DNA of 64,000 nt from an uncultured Flavobacteriales bacterium (GTDB lineage: Bacteria; Bacteroidota; Bacteroidia; Flavobacteriales_D; Crocinitomicaceae), in contig CALSTG010000001.1 in the NCBI GenBank assembly GCA_943789205.1, positions 1,726,435 through 1,790,434 on the forward strand, given 5' to 3'. The position numbers and the translations under genes were made by a program. Each line of letters opens with the position of its first letter. Position 1 is the stretch's first letter. Of the stretch, positions 1 to 10,814 are shown one piece after another. The notes under the pieces are model-generated. The model saw nothing but the letters and a program-made list of their open reading frames with translations. It had not been told where the DNA came from and ran no database searches.

Positions 1-6
1 TATTCA
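1..6 (-). CDS. rpsH: 30S ribosomal protein S8, first two codons only (partial)
   Basis: The window edge cuts this gene. An ATG followed by AAT lies on the minus strand directly downstream of rpsN, where rpsH stands in the conserved spc gene order, and S8 proteins of this group often begin Met-Asn. Only two codons are visible, so the identification rests on gene order. Confidence 0.5.
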
Positions 7-26
7 TTTTCTTTCTTATTAATTAA

Positions 27-341
27 TTACCAACTTGCTTTTTTAACACCTGGTATTTTACCAGATAAAGCCATCTCTCTAAAAGTTACCCTCGAAATTC
101 CAAACTGACGCATGTAACCTCTTGGTCTTCCAGTTAAACCACATCTATTGTGCTTTCTAACTTTTGAGGAGTTTGCAGGAAGCTTTTGCAATTGCATCAT
201 CGCATCCCACTTCGCATTTTGAATTTCTTCTGATGCATCCGTTGATTTTAAAATCTTAGTTAGCTCTTCACGTTTTGCTTCGTAACGAGCTGCTAACCTT
301 TCTCTTTTGCGCTCACGCGCTTTCATTGATTCTTTAGCCAT
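27..341 (-). CDS. rpsN: 30S ribosomal protein S14
   Basis: Small-subunit head protein. The C-terminal half carries the family core [20 protein letters not shown] and ends in the usual GVKKASW. At 104 residues it is about 15 longer than the 89-residue form common in Bacteroidota; the extra length is in the charged N-terminal half (about residues 25-50). It lacks the CxxC zinc pairs of the short S14 type, so it is the zinc-independent form. It lies three bases downstream of rplE in the ribosomal superoperon. Confidence 0.97.
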   Translation of the reverse strand: MAKESMKARERKRERLAARYEAKREELTKILKSTDASEEIQNAKWDAMMQLQKLPANSSKVRKHNRCGLTGRPRGYMRQFGISRVTFREMALSGKIPGVKKASW

Positions 342-344
342 TTT

Positions 345-896
345 CTATTTTTTTATAAATGGAAATCCAAATTCGTCTAATAAAGCTTTCGCTTCCTCAT
401 CATTTTCTGCAGTAGTAACAAAAGTGATATCCATTCCAAGAATTCTATTCACCTTATCAATATCAATTTCCGGGAAAATGATATGCTCTTTTACACCGAG
501 GTTGAAATTCCCTCTACCGTCAAAACCTTTCGGGTTGATACCTCTAAAATCTCTGGTTCTTGGAAGAGAAACAGCCAACAAGCGATCCAAGAAGTCATAC
601 ATCTTGTCTCCACGAAGGGTGACCTTTGTTCCAATAGGCATTCCTTTTCTTAATTTGAAGTTGGAAATATCTTTTTTGGAAATAGTAGTTATCGCTTTTT
701 GCCCAGCAATTTTAGATAAGTCTGCAGCAGCGCTATCAATTAGCTTTTTGTCAGCGACAGCATCACCCATTCCTTGGCTTAATACTATTTTTGTCAATTT
801 TGGTACACGCATCGTTGACTTGTAACCAAACTTGTCAGTAAGTGTCTTTACAATTTCAGAATTGTACTTGTCTTTTAATCTTGGTCTGTAGCTCAT
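345..896 (-). CDS. rplE: 50S ribosomal protein L5
   Basis: Large-subunit protein that binds 5S rRNA and helps form the central protuberance. The 183-residue length and core segments such as [15 protein letters not shown] and [16 protein letters not shown] are typical. Its ATG overlaps the rplX stop by one base (TAATG), an arrangement that favours translational coupling. The gene order rplN-rplX-rplE-rpsN is the standard spc order. Confidence 0.98.
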   Translation of the reverse strand: MSYRPRLKDKYNSEIVKTLTDKFGYKSTMRVPKLTKIVLSQGMGDAVADKKLIDSAAADLSKIAGQKAITTISKKDISNFKLRKGMPIGTKVTLRGDKMYDFLDRLLAVSLPRTRDFRGINPKGFDGRGNFNLGVKEHIIFPEIDIDKVNRILGMDITFVTTAENDEEAKALLDEFGFPFIKK

Positions 897-1213
897 TACT
901 TAATCACCTCCCCTGATTTCTTTGAATATCTTGTTAATTTTCCTTTCTCGTCTTCACGTTTACCAGTTCTTGTTGCTTCACCATTTACAACTAACATAAG
1001 ATTAGATATGTGGATAGTGCCTTCAAGCTCTTCAATACTACCTTGTGGATTATTCGCACTAGGCTTAACGTGTTTTTTAATCATGTTTAAGCCCTCAACT
1101 GTAGCACGCAGCTTTTCACGGTCGATTCCAAGAACTTTACCTTCTTGACCTTTAGACTCTCCAGTGATTGCCTTTACGGTATCACCAATTTTGATATGTA
1201 GTTTCTTTTGCAT
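896..1213 (-). CDS. rplX: 50S ribosomal protein L24
   Basis: Assembly-initiating large-subunit protein. It has the N-terminal KOW motif ([19 protein letters not shown], residues about 7-25) that contacts 23S rRNA, and the basic segment NMIKKHVKP. Length 105 residues is normal. It sits between rplN and rplE and shares one base with the rplE start. Confidence 0.97.
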   Translation of the reverse strand: MQKKLHIKIGDTVKAITGESKGQEGKVLGIDREKLRATVEGLNMIKKHVKPSANNPQGSIEELEGTIHISNLMLVVNGEATRTGKREDEKGKLTRYSKKSGEVIK

Positions 1214-1223
1214 TTTATACTTT

Positions 1224-1592
1224 TTAAAGCACTTCAGGTGCTAGTGAAACAATCTTCATAAAGTTATTTTCTCTAAGCTCTCTTGCAACAGGGCCGAAAA
1301 TACGTGTTCCTCTCATTTCTCCTGTTTGGTTAAGGATTACACAAGCATTGTCATCAAAACGGATGTAAGAACCATCAGGTCTTCTTATTTCCTTCTTTGT
1401 ACGAACAACAACCGCTTTTTGAACTGTTCCTTTTTTTACTTGACCATTAGGCATGGCACTTTTAACGGTAACCACGATTTTATCACCAATAGAAGCATAT
1501 CTTCTTTTTGTACCGCCTAATACACGAATACATAAAACCTCTTTGGCTCCTGAATTATCTGCTACTCCTAGTCTTGATTCTGTTTGTATCAT
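1224..1592 (-). CDS. rplN: 50S ribosomal protein L14
   Basis: Large-subunit protein at the intersubunit surface near the factor-binding region. The start [19 protein letters not shown], the 122-residue length and the C-terminal [10 protein letters not shown] segment are all typical. It lies 9 bases downstream of rpsQ in the superoperon. Confidence 0.98.
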   Translation of the reverse strand: MIQTESRLGVADNSGAKEVLCIRVLGGTKRRYASIGDKIVVTVKSAMPNGQVKKGTVQKAVVVRTKKEIRRPDGSYIRFDDNACVILNQTGEMRGTRIFGPVARELRENNFMKIVSLAPEVL

Positions 1593-1601
1593 TATACAAG
1601 T

Positions 1602-1859
1602 TTATTTAGCTCTTTCGAGAATTTCTACTAATCTCCAGTTCTTATTCTTACTCAAAGGACGAGACTCCATAATTTTCACAGTGTCTCCGATATTACAATC
1701 GTTAGTTTCGTCATGAGCAACAAATTTGGAAGTCATCTTCACAAACTTCCCGTATTTAGGGTGTTTTACCTTACGCTCTACAGCAACTACAACAGACTTG
1801 TCCATCTTATCGCTAGTAACGATCCCTACTCTTTCTTTTCTTAAATTACGCTTCTCCAT
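1602..1859 (-). CDS. rpsQ: 30S ribosomal protein S17
   Basis: OB-fold protein of the small-subunit body. The segments [16 protein letters not shown] and [13 protein letters not shown] followed by AHDE mark the family; 85 residues is the standard length. It lies between rpmC and rplN in the usual order. Confidence 0.97.
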   Translation of the reverse strand: MEKRNLRKERVGIVTSDKMDKSVVVAVERKVKHPKYGKFVKMTSKFVAHDETNDCNIGDTVKIMESRPLSKNKNWRLVEILERAK

Positions 1860-1872
1860 TTGGCAATATTTT

Positions 1873-2067
1873 TTAAGCTTGCGCTTGTCTTTTAGTCACT
1901 TCTGTATTCAATCGTGCGATTAATTTTCTCATGCTTCTGATTCTCAATGGATTTTCTATTGGAGCCATTTTATGAGTTAATTTTAAAGTTTCCATTTGTG
2001 ATTGAAAATCAGTCAAACGATTCTTTAAATCTTCGTCAGATAATTTTATAATTTCTTGTTGTGTCAT
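1873..2067 (-). CDS. rpmC: 50S ribosomal protein L29
   Basis: Small helical protein near the peptide exit tunnel. The 64-residue product has the two-helix pattern and the C-terminal family signature ([18 protein letters not shown]). It sits between rplP and rpsQ with only 4 bases after the rplP stop. Confidence 0.96.
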   Translation of the reverse strand: MTQQEIIKLSDEDLKNRLTDFQSQMETLKLTHKMAPIENPLRIRSMRKLIARLNTEVTKRQAQA

Positions 2068-2071
2068 AATC

Positions 2072-2500
2072 TTATTTTACAGGTACCACAAAATCATTGC
2101 GGACAATAAATTTACATTTAACTGGTAGCTTTTGTGCCGCTAACCTCATTGCTTCTTTGGCTACTTCATAAGGAACACCGTCAGCTTCAAATAGGATTCT
2201 TCCTGGACGAACAACAGATACCCAATGGCTTGGAGCACCTTTACCTTTACCCATCCTTACCTCAGCTGGCTTAGATGTAACAGGTTTGTCTGGAAAAATT
2301 CGAATCCACACCTTACCTTCACGTTTCATGTAACGAGTAACAGCAATCCTTGACGCTTCAATTTGACGCGATGTAATCCAACCCGGCTCAAGTGTTTTTA
2401 ATCCGAACGAACCAAATGCAATGGTAGAACCTCTATGGGCTAAGCCACGATTTCTACCTTTTTGCGCTTTTCTAAATTTTGTTTTTTTAGGCTGTAACAT
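2072..2500 (-). CDS. rplP: 50S ribosomal protein L16
   Basis: Large-subunit protein near the peptidyl transferase centre. It starts [19 protein letters not shown] and carries [14 protein letters not shown]; 142 residues is typical. It lies 16 bases downstream of rpsC. Confidence 0.98.
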   Translation of the reverse strand: MLQPKKTKFRKAQKGRNRGLAHRGSTIAFGSFGLKTLEPGWITSRQIEASRIAVTRYMKREGKVWIRIFPDKPVTSKPAEVRMGKGKGAPSHWVSVVRPGRILFEADGVPYEVAKEAMRLAAQKLPVKCKFIVRNDFVVPVK

Positions 2501-2516
2501 TGTACTTTATTCTAAA

Positions 2517-3233
2517 TTATTTTTTCTTTCTATTTGGCATACCTGGTTTTCTCATTCCACCTGATTTTGAACCTGATGTCATTCCAATGTTTGGTGAAAG
2601 ATCTCTTTTACCGTATACCTCACCTTTACAAATCCAAACTTTGATACCAAGTCTTCCATAAGTTGTATGTGCTTCAGATAAAGCATAGTCTATATCTGCT
2701 CTAAATGTGTGAAGTGGTGTACGTCCATCCTTGTACATTTCAGATCTCGCCATTTCTGCTCCATTTAAACGGCCAGAAATTTTAATTTTAATACCCTCTG
2801 CTCCCATTCTCATAGTACCTGCAATTGCCATTTTGATAGCTCTTCTAAACGAAATTCTAGCTTCAAGCTGACGTGCTACTGCATCTGCAACTAAACGTGC
2901 ATCAAGTTCAGGTCTTTTAACTTCAAAAATATTTATTTGGATTTCTTTTTTGGTCAACTTTTTAAGCTCTTCTTTAAGCTTGTCAACTTCTTGACCACCT
3001 TTACCAATGATTACACCAGGTCTTGCTGTATTAATGGTTACGGTAACTAATTTTAAAGTTCTTTCTATAATTACTTTGGCAATACTTGCTTTCGCTAGAC
3101 GTGCTTTAAGATATCTTCTAATTTTATCATCTTCAACGATTTTATCACCGTAGTTAGATCCACCAAACCAGTTCGATTCCCATCCCTGGATGTAACCTAG
3201 TCTATTGCCAATTGGATTTGTTTTTTGTCCCAT
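2517..3233 (-). CDS. rpsC: 30S ribosomal protein S3
   Basis: Small-subunit head protein at the mRNA entry tunnel. It has an N-terminal KH domain with the loop [16 protein letters not shown] (residues about 71-86) and the S3 C-terminal domain ([18 protein letters not shown]). At 238 residues it is within the normal range, with a basic glycine-rich tail. It lies 8 bases after rplV. Confidence 0.98.
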   Translation of the reverse strand: MGQKTNPIGNRLGYIQGWESNWFGGSNYGDKIVEDDKIRRYLKARLAKASIAKVIIERTLKLVTVTINTARPGVIIGKGGQEVDKLKEELKKLTKKEIQINIFEVKRPELDARLVADAVARQLEARISFRRAIKMAIAGTMRMGAEGIKIKISGRLNGAEMARSEMYKDGRTPLHTFRADIDYALSEAHTTYGRLGIKVWICKGEVYGKRDLSPNIGMTSGSKSGGMRKPGMPNRKKK

Positions 3234-3241
3234 TTCTTCAA

Positions 3242-3637
3242 TTATTTAGCGCCACCTACAACGATGGTAACATGATTTGATCTTTTTCTAATTCTGTGTG
3301 CTCTACCTTGAGGAGCAGGCTGAATTCTCTTCAACATTGCACCGCCACCTACTTCGATTTTTGTTACCATTAGTGTTTCTTCACTAATGTCAGCACCTTC
3401 ATTTTTTTGCTCCCAGTTAGCAATTGCAGATCTTAAAAGTTTTTCTAAACTTTTTGCTGCATCCTTACTACTGTATTGTAGGATATTTAAAGCCTTGTTA
3501 ACTTCAACTCCACGAATAAGGTCAGCAGCCAATCTCATTTTTCTTGGAGATATAGGTGATTTTCTTAATTGTGCAATTGCGATTGCTTTTTTCTCAGCTT
3601 TAAGCGCTTCTGCTCGTAAACGTTTTCTTGCTCCCAT
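3242..3637 (-). CDS. rplV: 50S ribosomal protein L22
   Basis: Large-subunit protein whose long beta hairpin lines the exit tunnel. The segment [14 protein letters not shown] and the hairpin [20 protein letters not shown] are characteristic. Length is 131 residues, with a short lysine/alanine-rich extension before the core. It lies 2 bases downstream of rpsS. Confidence 0.97.
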   Translation of the reverse strand: MGARKRLRAEALKAEKKAIAIAQLRKSPISPRKMRLAADLIRGVEVNKALNILQYSSKDAAKSLEKLLRSAIANWEQKNEGADISEETLMVTKIEVGGGAMLKRIQPAPQGRAHRIRKRSNHVTIVVGGAK

Positions 3638-3639
3638 AA

Positions 3640-3909
3640 TTATCTTTTGTTTTTACCACCGTGACCTCTAAAGTTCCGCGTTGGTGCAAATTCTCCTAAT
3701 TTATGTCCTACCATGTTTTCTGTAACAAAAACTGGAATAAATTTATTTCCATTGTGAACAGCAAAGGTCATACCTACAAACTCTGGAGTAATTGTAGAAG
3801 CTCTTGACCAAGTTTTGATCACTGACTTGCTATTCGCTGCTTTCGCGTCATCGACTCTTTTCATTAACTTGTAATGAACGAAAGGTGGTTTTTTTAATGA
3901 ACGACTCAT
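3640..3909 (-). CDS. rpsS: 30S ribosomal protein S19
   Basis: Small-subunit head protein that contacts S13. Starts [19 protein letters not shown] and has [16 protein letters not shown] near the C-terminus; 89 residues is typical. It lies between rplB and rplV in the S10 gene order. Confidence 0.98.
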   Translation of the reverse strand: MSRSLKKPPFVHYKLMKRVDDAKAANSKSVIKTWSRASTITPEFVGMTFAVHNGNKFIPVFVTENMVGHKLGEFAPTRNFRGHGGKNKR

Positions 3910-3919
3910 ATCCTATTCT

Positions 3920-4744
3920 CTATTTTTTTCTTCTTTCAATAATAAACTTATTCGAGTATTTACTCTTAGCTCTTGTCTTGTAACCTTTAGCAGGAATACC
4001 ATTTCGAGATCTTGGATGACCTCCGGAATTCTTACCTTCACCACCACCCATTGGGTGATCTACTGGATTCATTACTACTGGTCTAACTCTTGGGCGTCTA
4101 CCCAACCATCTTGTTCTACCCGCTTTGCCAGAAACTGTAAGATTGTGCTCAGGGTTTGATACAGAACCAATCGTGGCCAGGCAAGTAATTAAAATCATTC
4201 TTGTTTCTCCTGAAGGCATCTTGATGATTGCATATTTACCATCTCTCGCGTTCAATTGAGCATAAGTACCAGCTCCTCTTGAAATAGAACCACCTTTCCC
4301 AGGTTGTAATTCAATGTTGTGTATCATTGTTCCTAAAGGAATATCCGATAGGTACATTGCATTTCCAACATTCGGTGTTGCATTTTTACCTGAAATAACT
4401 GTGTCTCCCGCTTGTAATCCGTTTGGAGCAACAATATATCTTTTCTCACCATCAGCATAATACAATAGCGCGATATTTGCTGTTCTATTAGGATCATATT
4501 CGATTGCTTTAACAGTTGCAGGAATATCAAACTTGTTTCTTTTAAAATCGATAACTCTGTACTTCTGTTTGTGACCACCACCAATGTGTCTCATGGTCAT
4601 CTTTCCATCATTATTACGACCACCAGATTTTTTCTTCTTAGTAATCAAAGATTTTTCGGGAGTAGATTTTGTAACTTCTCCAAATTGCAAAGCAACTTTA
4701 TGTCTCTGTCCTGGTGTGGTTGGTTTAAACTTTTTAAGACTCAT
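3920..4744 (-). CDS. rplB: 50S ribosomal protein L2
   Basis: Primary 23S rRNA-binding protein needed for subunit association and peptidyl transfer. The 274-residue product carries the C-terminal signature [20 protein letters not shown] containing the conserved histidine. It lies between rplW and rpsS. Confidence 0.98.
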   Translation of the reverse strand: MSLKKFKPTTPGQRHKVALQFGEVTKSTPEKSLITKKKKSGGRNNDGKMTMRHIGGGHKQKYRVIDFKRNKFDIPATVKAIEYDPNRTANIALLYYADGEKRYIVAPNGLQAGDTVISGKNATPNVGNAMYLSDIPLGTMIHNIELQPGKGGSISRGAGTYAQLNARDGKYAIIKMPSGETRMILITCLATIGSVSNPEHNLTVSGKAGRTRWLGRRPRVRPVVMNPVDHPMGGGEGKNSGGHPRSRNGIPAKGYKTRAKSKYSNKFIIERRKK

Positions 4745-4755
4745 TTTTTTAGTCG

Positions 4756-5061
4756 TTAATAGTTATTAAATAAATCAATCGTTTCGCCTTCAGCAACAGT
4801 AACAATGGCTTTTTTCCATTTTCTTGCAGTTTCTCGAACGATTCCTTTGTTCGTATATTTCATTGAAGCCTTACCGCCACCGAAGTTGGCAGTTCGTACT
4901 TTCGTAACCTGAACACCATACATTTTCTCTACAGCATTCTTGATTTCAATTTTATTGGCAGTTTGAATAACCTCAAATGTAAATCTGTTCATAGTCTCAG
5001 AAATCATAGTTGCTTTCTCAGTTATGATTGGTTTTTTTATTATTCCTTGTAGTTTTTGCAT
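4756..5061 (-). CDS. rplW: 50S ribosomal protein L23
   Basis: Exit-tunnel protein that docks trigger factor, which is itself encoded in this window at 36395. The start [16 protein letters not shown] and the segment [12 protein letters not shown] are family hallmarks; 101 residues is normal. It lies between rplD and rplB. Confidence 0.96.
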   Translation of the reverse strand: MQKLQGIIKKPIITEKATMISETMNRFTFEVIQTANKIEIKNAVEKMYGVQVTKVRTANFGGGKASMKYTNKGIVRETARKWKKAIVTVAEGETIDLFNNY

Positions 5062-5066
5062 GGCTA

Positions 5067-5693
5067 TTAGTTAAGGATCTTTTCAATTTGTTTAATGCTC
5101 TCTGAGGATACAATAACTTTTGATGCATTAAGTACATCATATGTGTTAAATGAATCCGCAGTAACAACCTTCACTTTTTTCAAGTTTCTAGAACCTAAGT
5201 AGGCTGCATCGTTTTTATCACCAAGAATGAATAGTACTTTCTCATTCTCCAGCTTTAATGAAGCAATTAGCGCTTTAAAATCTTTTGTTTTTTCAGTTAA
5301 ACCAGATAAGTCATTCAATACCATGATCGACTTGTTTTTAGCTTGAACAGAAAATGCAGATTTTCTTGCCAATCTTTTTAACTTAACGTTAAGTTTGAAG
5401 TGATAGTTTCTTGGTCTAGGGCCGAAAATTCTACCTCCACCAACTCGTGTACCTGACTTGATGTTACCAGCTCTTGCACCACCTGTTCCTTTTTGCTTTT
5501 TTATCTTTTTAGTAGATCCAGCAATTTCACTTCTTTCCTTTGCTTTGTGAGTTCCTTGTCTTTTATTTGCAAGATGTTGTTTAACATCTAAATAAATAGC
5601 ATGGTCATTTGGCTCTATTCCAAAAACATCTTTGGATAGATTAACTGACTTATCAGTAGCAGAACCTTTCGCGTCGTATATTTTCAGTTTCAT
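5067..5693 (-). CDS. rplD: 50S ribosomal protein L4
   Basis: Large-subunit protein with a loop reaching into the exit tunnel. The segment KQKGTGGARAGNIKSGTRVG followed by GGRIFGPRPRNY (residues about 70-105) is diagnostic; 208 residues is typical. In enterobacteria L4 also represses the S10 operon, but nothing in this sequence shows that such control exists here. Its ATG overlaps the rplC stop by one base. Confidence 0.98.
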   Translation of the reverse strand: MKLKIYDAKGSATDKSVNLSKDVFGIEPNDHAIYLDVKQHLANKRQGTHKAKERSEIAGSTKKIKKQKGTGGARAGNIKSGTRVGGGRIFGPRPRNYHFKLNVKLKRLARKSAFSVQAKNKSIMVLNDLSGLTEKTKDFKALIASLKLENEKVLFILGDKNDAAYLGSRNLKKVKVVTADSFNTYDVLNASKVIVSSESIKQIEKILN

Positions 5694-6307
5694 TACTTTA
5701 CAATTGTTAGGGTTGAACCATTGGCTCCTGGAACAGAACCTTTAACTATAAGAATGTTTTTGTCAGCTATAACTTTCAGTACTTGAAGGTTTTCAGCAGT
5801 AACTCTTTTGTTACCCATTTGACCGGCCATTCGCATTCCTTTGAAAACTTTAGCAGGGTAGGAGGCAGCACCAATAGAACCTGGAGCTCTCAATCTGTTG
5901 TGCTGGCCATGTGTTGCTTGACCAACACCAGCAAAGTTGTGTCTTTTCACAACACCTTGGAAACCTTTACCCTTTGAAGTTCCTGCGATATCAACAAATT
6001 CTCCTTCTGAGAAAATTTCGACATTCACTGTATCTCCTAAATTTAAATCTTCAAAGTTTGAAAATTCAGCTAAAGCTGATTTAGGTGATGTCTTGGCTTT
6101 TTTGAAATGTCCTTGCAATGCATTTGGAGTATTTTTTTCTTTCTTACTTCCAAATCCAAGCTGAACCGCTTCGTAACCATCTCTGTCTTGCGTTTTCACT
6201 TGAGTGACAACACAAGGACCAGCTTCTATCATCGTGCATGGTAACGCCTTACCCTCGGCACTGTAGATGCTAGTCATTCCGATTTTTCGTCCAATTATTC
6301 CTGGCAT
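5693..6307 (-). CDS. rplC: 50S ribosomal protein L3
   Basis: Early-assembling large-subunit protein that reaches the peptidyl transferase centre. It starts [19 protein letters not shown] and carries [15 protein letters not shown] and [18 protein letters not shown]. Length is 204 residues. It lies between rpsJ and rplD. Confidence 0.98.
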   Translation of the reverse strand: MPGIIGRKIGMTSIYSAEGKALPCTMIEAGPCVVTQVKTQDRDGYEAVQLGFGSKKEKNTPNALQGHFKKAKTSPKSALAEFSNFEDLNLGDTVNVEIFSEGEFVDIAGTSKGKGFQGVVKRHNFAGVGQATHGQHNRLRAPGSIGAASYPAKVFKGMRMAGQMGNKRVTAENLQVLKVIADKNILIVKGSVPGANGSTLTIVK

Positions 6308-6324
6308 GTTTTACGTTTTTGTTA

Positions 6325-6630
6325 TTAAACTTTAATTTCTACATCAACTCCACTCGGTAATTCTAACTTCATCAAGGCATCAACCGTCTTTGAAGAACTA
6401 CTGTAGATATCCATCAATCTTTTGTAAGCGCACAATTCAAATTGCTCTCTTGCTTTTTTGTTGACGTGTGGAGATTTTAATACTGTGTAAATTCTTTTGT
6501 GCGTTGGAAGTGGAATTGGTCCACTAACGACAGCCCCTGTCGACTTTACAGTTTTTACGATTTTCTCAGCAGACTTGTCTACTAAGTTATGATCGTAAGA
6601 TTTTAATTTAATTCGAATTTTTTGACTCAT
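6325..6630 (-). CDS. rpsJ: 30S ribosomal protein S10
   Basis: Small-subunit head protein (NusE in antitermination). It has the start [20 protein letters not shown], the segment [20 protein letters not shown], and 101 residues. It follows fusA by 17 bases; no tuf gene stands between them, unlike the enterobacterial str operon. Confidence 0.98.
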   Translation of the reverse strand: MSQKIRIKLKSYDHNLVDKSAEKIVKTVKSTGAVVSGPIPLPTHKRIYTVLKSPHVNKKAREQFELCAYKRLMDIYSSSSKTVDALMKLELPSGVDVEIKV

Positions 6631-6647
6631 TTTCTTCTTCTTAAATA

Positions 6648-8753
6648 TTATGCAACAACTTTACCGTTAGCTTTATCAATAACATCTTGCGCAACATTCT
6701 TAGGTGCCTCAGAGTAATGAGAAAATTCCATTGAGGAAGTCGCTCGACCCGAAGTAATTGTTCTTAATTGTGTTACGTATCCGAACATCTCAGATAATGG
6801 TACATCAGCTTTTAATACTTTAGCGCCGTTCTTATCATCCATTCCTTTCATCATTCCTCTTCTTCGGTTCAAATCACCAACAACATCACCCATGTTTTCC
6901 TCTGGTGTGACGATTTCAATTTTCATGATTGGCTCCAATAGGATAGGTGAACATGCTTTCATAGCCTCTCTGTACGCCATTTTAGCTGCAAGTTCAAATG
7001 ACAATTGGTCAGAATCGACCGCATGGAACGAACCATCGATTAATTCTACTTTCATAGCCTCAACAGGGAATCCTGCTAAAACGCCAGTCTTCATTGATTC
7101 TTTGAATCCTTTTTCAACTGAAGGAATAAATTCTTTAGGAACGTTACCACCCTTAATTGAATTGACGAACTCTAATCCTGACTTCTCAACATCTGTTTGT
7201 GGTGCGATTTTCACAAGAATGTCAGCAAACTTACCTCGACCACCAGATTGTTTTTTGTAAACTTCACGATGATCAGTACCTGCGGTAATATCTTCTCGGT
7301 ATGTTACTTGAGGTGCTCCTTGATTAACGTCTACTTTAAATTCTCTTCGAAGTCTGTCAATAATAATTTCCAAGTGAAGCTCACCCATACCAGAAATAAT
7401 CGTTTGGCCTGATTCTTCGTCTGTTTTAACTTGGAATGTAGGGTCTTCCTCAGCTAATTTTTGAAGACCAACAGAAAGTCTGTCAGTATCTCCTTGTGTT
7501 TTAGGCTCGATTGCAACCCCGATAACAGGATCCGGGAAATCCATGGATTCTAAAATGATGTGCGCATTCTCTGCACACAAGGTATCACCTGTCTTAATAT
7601 CTTTAAATCCAACTACAGCACCAATATCACCAGCTCCAAGCTCCTTCACTTGCTTTTGCTCTTTGGCGTGCATTTGAAATATTCTTGAAATTCTCTCTTT
7701 GTTATTAGAACGTGTATTGTAAACATAAGACCCCGCATCTAATTTTCCAGAGTAAGCTCTAACAAAACATAGACGCCCTACGAATGGGTCAGTTGCGATC
7801 TTAAATGCTAAAGCAGCAAAAGGTTCATCAACAGATGGCTTACGCATAACTTCTTCATCTGTCTTAGGATTTATTCCTTTAATACCTTCAATATCAAGAG
7901 GGGATGGCAAGATTTCCATTACCATGTCAAGCATCGCTTGAACACCTTTGTTTTTAAATGCTGATCCACACATCATAGGAACGACTTTTCCTGAGATTGT
8001 CGCTTCTCTTAGTGCATTTAAAATTTCTCTTTCTGTAAGTGAGTTTTCATCTTCGAAATATTTTTCCATTAATGTTTCATCAAACTCAGCGACAGCCTCA
8101 AGTAATTCTCCTCGTAACGTTCTTGCTTCATCAATGATATCTTCTGGAATATCAATCTCTTTAAATGTCATACCCTTATCTTCTTCATTCCAAACAATAC
8201 CTTTGAAATTGATAAGATCAACAACTCCTTTAAAATCATCTTCAGCTCCAATATTAATTTGAAGTGGTAAAGCATGACTTCCTAGCATTTCTTTAACTTG
8301 AGCACAAACATTTAAAAAGTCAGCACCTTGTCTGTCCATTTTGTTAACGAATCCAATTCTCGGAACGTTGTAATTATTTGCCAATCTCCAGTTTGTCTCA
8401 GATTGTGGTTCTACACCATCTACTGCAGAAAATAAAAACACCAATCCATCAAGAACACGAAGGGATCTGTTCACTTCAACTGTAAAGTCAACGTGTCCCG
8501 GTGTGTCAATGATATTCATGTGGTATTCTTGGTCTCTGTACATCCAGTTGAGCGTTGTTGCAGCAGAGGTAATAGTAATACCTCTTTCCTGCTCTTGCTC
8601 CATCCAATCCATTGTAGCAGCACCATCGTGAACCTCACCTATCTTATGACTTACGCCACCATAGTATAAGATTCTTTCTGTCGTCGTAGTCTTACCCGCA
8701 TCGATATGCGCTGCAATTCCAATATTTCTTGTGTATTTAAGATCTCTAGCCAT
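6648..8753 (-). CDS. fusA: Elongation factor G
   Basis: Ribosomal translocase GTPase. The 701-residue product has the P-loop [15 protein letters not shown] (residues about 16-30), the G3 motif DTPGHVDF, the G4 motif NKMD, and the domain IV/V signatures GGRGKFADI and [12 protein letters not shown]. Five domains of full length are present. It lies between rpsG (3-base gap) and rpsJ in the same transcript. Confidence 0.98.
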   Translation of the reverse strand: MARDLKYTRNIGIAAHIDAGKTTTTERILYYGGVSHKIGEVHDGAATMDWMEQEQERGITITSAATTLNWMYRDQEYHMNIIDTPGHVDFTVEVNRSLRVLDGLVFLFSAVDGVEPQSETNWRLANNYNVPRIGFVNKMDRQGADFLNVCAQVKEMLGSHALPLQINIGAEDDFKGVVDLINFKGIVWNEEDKGMTFKEIDIPEDIIDEARTLRGELLEAVAEFDETLMEKYFEDENSLTEREILNALREATISGKVVPMMCGSAFKNKGVQAMLDMVMEILPSPLDIEGIKGINPKTDEEVMRKPSVDEPFAALAFKIATDPFVGRLCFVRAYSGKLDAGSYVYNTRSNNKERISRIFQMHAKEQKQVKELGAGDIGAVVGFKDIKTGDTLCAENAHIILESMDFPDPVIGVAIEPKTQGDTDRLSVGLQKLAEEDPTFQVKTDEESGQTIISGMGELHLEIIIDRLRREFKVDVNQGAPQVTYREDITAGTDHREVYKKQSGGRGKFADILVKIAPQTDVEKSGLEFVNSIKGGNVPKEFIPSVEKGFKESMKTGVLAGFPVEAMKVELIDGSFHAVDSDQLSFELAAKMAYREAMKACSPILLEPIMKIEIVTPEENMGDVVGDLNRRRGMMKGMDDKNGAKVLKADVPLSEMFGYVTQLRTITSGRATSSMEFSHYSEAPKNVAQDVIDKANGKVVA

Positions 8754-8756
8754 GGT

Positions 8757-9227
8757 TTAAAATCTAAAGTGTGAAAATGCTTTGTTAGCTTCTGCCATTC
8801 TCAATGTGTCTTCTTTCTTTTTGAAAGCAGCACCTTCTTCTTTAGCTGCAGCAATAATCTCAGCAGCTAATTTTTGAGCCATGGTTTTTTCGTTTCTTTT
8901 TCTTGCATAACCAATAAGCCATTTCATAGCTAAGGATGCTTTTCTTCCCTCGCGAACAGGTGTAGGAATTTGAAAGGTTGCCCCTCCAACTCTTCTACTT
9001 CTCACCTCGACACTTGGTGTAATGTTTTCAATCGCTTTCTTCCAAACGTCCAATCCCTCTTGGTCGTCTACTTTTTCATTTACCATATCAATGGCATCAT
9101 AAAAAATTCTGAATGCTAAGCTTTTCTTACCAGAAAACATGAGATTGTTAACGAATTTTGTAACAACAACTTCATTAAATTTTGGATCTGGTAGAATCGC
9201 AATTTTTTTGGCCTTTCTTCTTCTCAT
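8757..9227 (-). CDS. rpsG: 30S ribosomal protein S7
   Basis: Primary 16S rRNA-binding protein of the small-subunit head. The segments [19 protein letters not shown] and [17 protein letters not shown] and the 156-residue length fit the family. It lies between rpsL and fusA. Confidence 0.98.
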   Translation of the reverse strand: MRRRKAKKIAILPDPKFNEVVVTKFVNNLMFSGKKSLAFRIFYDAIDMVNEKVDDQEGLDVWKKAIENITPSVEVRSRRVGGATFQIPTPVREGRKASLAMKWLIGYARKRNEKTMAQKLAAEIIAAAKEEGAAFKKKEDTLRMAEANKAFSHFRF

Positions 9228-9256
9228 TATATTAAATAATAAAGGTTAATGATTTA

Positions 9257-9631
9257 TTACTTCTTCGGACGTTTAGTTCCGTATTTAGATCTTCTTTGAG
9301 TTCTTCCCTGAACACCCGCTGTATCTTCAGCACCGCGTACGATGTGATAACGGACTCCAGGAAGGTCTTTAACTCTTCCACCTCTAACTAATACCAAGGA
9401 ATGTTCTTGAAGGTTGTGGCCTTCACCTCCGATATAAGCGTTAACTTCTTTACCGTTCGTAAGGCGAACTCTTGCCACTTTCCGCATCGCTGAATTTGGC
9501 TTCTTAGGTGTTGTAGTATAAACTCTTACACATACACCTTTACGCTGCGGACATGAATCAAGCGCAGCAGATTTAGATTTCTTAACTACCGCAGTTCTCC
9601 CTTTGCGAACTAATTGTTGAATAGTTGGCAT
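9257..9631 (-). CDS. rpsL: 30S ribosomal protein S12
   Basis: Decoding-centre protein and first gene of the superoperon. The [17 protein letters not shown] loop carries the wild-type lysine pair altered in streptomycin-resistant mutants, and [13 protein letters not shown] carries the conserved aspartate that is often methylthiolated. Length is 124 residues. A strong promoter and a 5' hairpin lie just upstream (9665-9717). Confidence 0.98.
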   Translation of the reverse strand: MPTIQQLVRKGRTAVVKKSKSAALDSCPQRKGVCVRVYTTTPKKPNSAMRKVARVRLTNGKEVNAYIGGEGHNLQEHSLVLVRGGRVKDLPGVRYHIVRGAEDTAGVQGRTQRRSKYGTKRPKK

Positions 9632-9664
9632 AAAATACTCTTAATTGTAAATAAAAATAAATAA

Positions 9665-9683
9665 CCTCAAACGCACTTTGAGG
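9665..9683 (-). promoter_or_regulatory. Hairpin at the predicted 5' end of the rpsL transcript
   Basis: A perfect 7-bp inverted repeat, CCTCAAA (9665-9671) and TTTGAGG (9677-9683), with a 5-base loop. It lies immediately downstream of the rpsL -7 element, so the mRNA should begin at or within the stem. It could protect the 5' end or act in leader control; there is no U-run after it, so it is not an ordinary terminator. Confidence 0.5.
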
Positions 9684-9687
9684 GGTG

Positions 9688-9717
9688 CAAAGTTACCTAA
9701 TTTTATTTATTACACAA
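9688..9717 (-). promoter_or_regulatory. Promoter of the ribosomal superoperon (rpsL)
   Basis: On the minus strand, TTG (9715-9717), 19 bases, then TAACTTTG (9688-9695). This is a full match to the Bacteroidota primary-sigma -7 consensus TAnnTTTG with good spacing. The predicted start is near 9682, giving a leader of about 50 bases before rpsL. Confidence 0.75.
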
Positions 9718-9793
9718 GGTTATTTAAAAAAAAGATTGATTTTTTTACTTCAAAAGGCTACTATCCGTAGAATCTAGTACTTAGGACTGAAGA

Positions 9794-10771
9794 TTAGGTG
9801 TAAAGAACCTGCTTTATAGCTGCAATGACTTTTTCTTTACTCGGAAGTGCTTCTTCAATTAAGGTAGGTGAAAATGCAAAAGGAGTATCGGTTTGGGTAA
9901 CACGTAAAACAGGTGCGTCTAGATGATCAAAAGCATAACGTTGAACATGATAAGCAATTTCTGAAGAAATTGACGCAAGTGGCCATGATTCCTCAACAAC
10001 AACACATCTATTTGTTTTTTTAATTGATTCTACAATCGTACCGTAATCAATAGGTCGTATGGTTCTTAAATCAATAATTTCGATTTCAATATTTTCTTTT
10101 GCCAGAATTTCTGCTACTTCTTCAGCGATTTTAATAATCTTTCCAAAGGAAACTATAGTTACATGTTGTCCTTTTCGTTTAAAATTAGCTGTTCCAATGG
10201 GAATTAAATATTCTCCTTCTGGCACTTCACCTTTATCACCGTACATTTTTTCTGATTCTAAAAATACAACAGGGTCTTCATCTCGAATCGCTGACTTTAA
10301 TAATCCTTTAGCATCAGCAGGATTTGAAGGTGTAATTACTTTTAAACCTGGGACATGAGCGTAAAACGCTTCAAAACTTTGAGAGTGAGTAGCGGCTAGT
10401 TGTCCCGCAGTTCCATTACCACCCCTAAAAACAATAGGACAGTGATATTGACCTCCAGACATTTGCAGCATTTTGGCAGCGCTATTAATGATTTGGTCAG
10501 CAGCTAGAATAGCAAAATTCCAAGTCATGAATTCAACAATAGGTTTTAAACCATTCATTGAGGCACCAACAGCGATTCCTGCAAAACCAAGCTCAGCAAT
10601 TGGAGTATCAATGATTCGCTTTGGACCAAATTCATCCAGCATACCTTGCGAAACCTTATAAGCACCGTTGTATTCTGCAACCTCTTCGCCTAAAAGAAAA
10701 ACGCTATCATCTTTACGCATTTCTTCTGACATTGCCTCTCTTAAGGCCTCTCTGTACTGTAATGTTTTCAT
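9794..10771 (-). CDS. pdhB: Pyruvate dehydrogenase E1 component subunit beta
   Basis: Beta subunit of the thiamine-diphosphate-dependent E1 enzyme that decarboxylates pyruvate for acetyl-CoA formation. The 325-residue product starts MKTLQYREALREAMSEEM, has LLGEEVAEYNGAYKVSQG with the conserved cofactor-contacting glutamate, IDTPIAELGFAGIAVGA and PIVFRGGNG. The C-terminal transketolase domain begins at about residue 200 (VTIVSFG). No E1 alpha gene is adjacent in this window. A related 2-oxoacid substrate cannot be excluded, but the similarity is closest to PdhB. Confidence 0.9.
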   Translation of the reverse strand: MKTLQYREALREAMSEEMRKDDSVFLLGEEVAEYNGAYKVSQGMLDEFGPKRIIDTPIAELGFAGIAVGASMNGLKPIVEFMTWNFAILAADQIINSAAKMLQMSGGQYHCPIVFRGGNGTAGQLAATHSQSFEAFYAHVPGLKVITPSNPADAKGLLKSAIRDEDPVVFLESEKMYGDKGEVPEGEYLIPIGTANFKRKGQHVTIVSFGKIIKIAEEVAEILAKENIEIEIIDLRTIRPIDYGTIVESIKKTNRCVVVEESWPLASISSEIAYHVQRYAFDHLDAPVLRVTQTDTPFAFSPTLIEEALPSKEKVIAAIKQVLYT

Positions 10772-10814
10772 GGATTTATGTTTAGGGATACAAAAATATA
10801 AAACAGAATTGTAT

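Noticed and set aside
307-825. A 172-codon plus-strand open frame over rpsN/rplE
   Set aside because: Antisense to well-matched ribosomal protein genes with no family resemblance; a by-product of codon bias.
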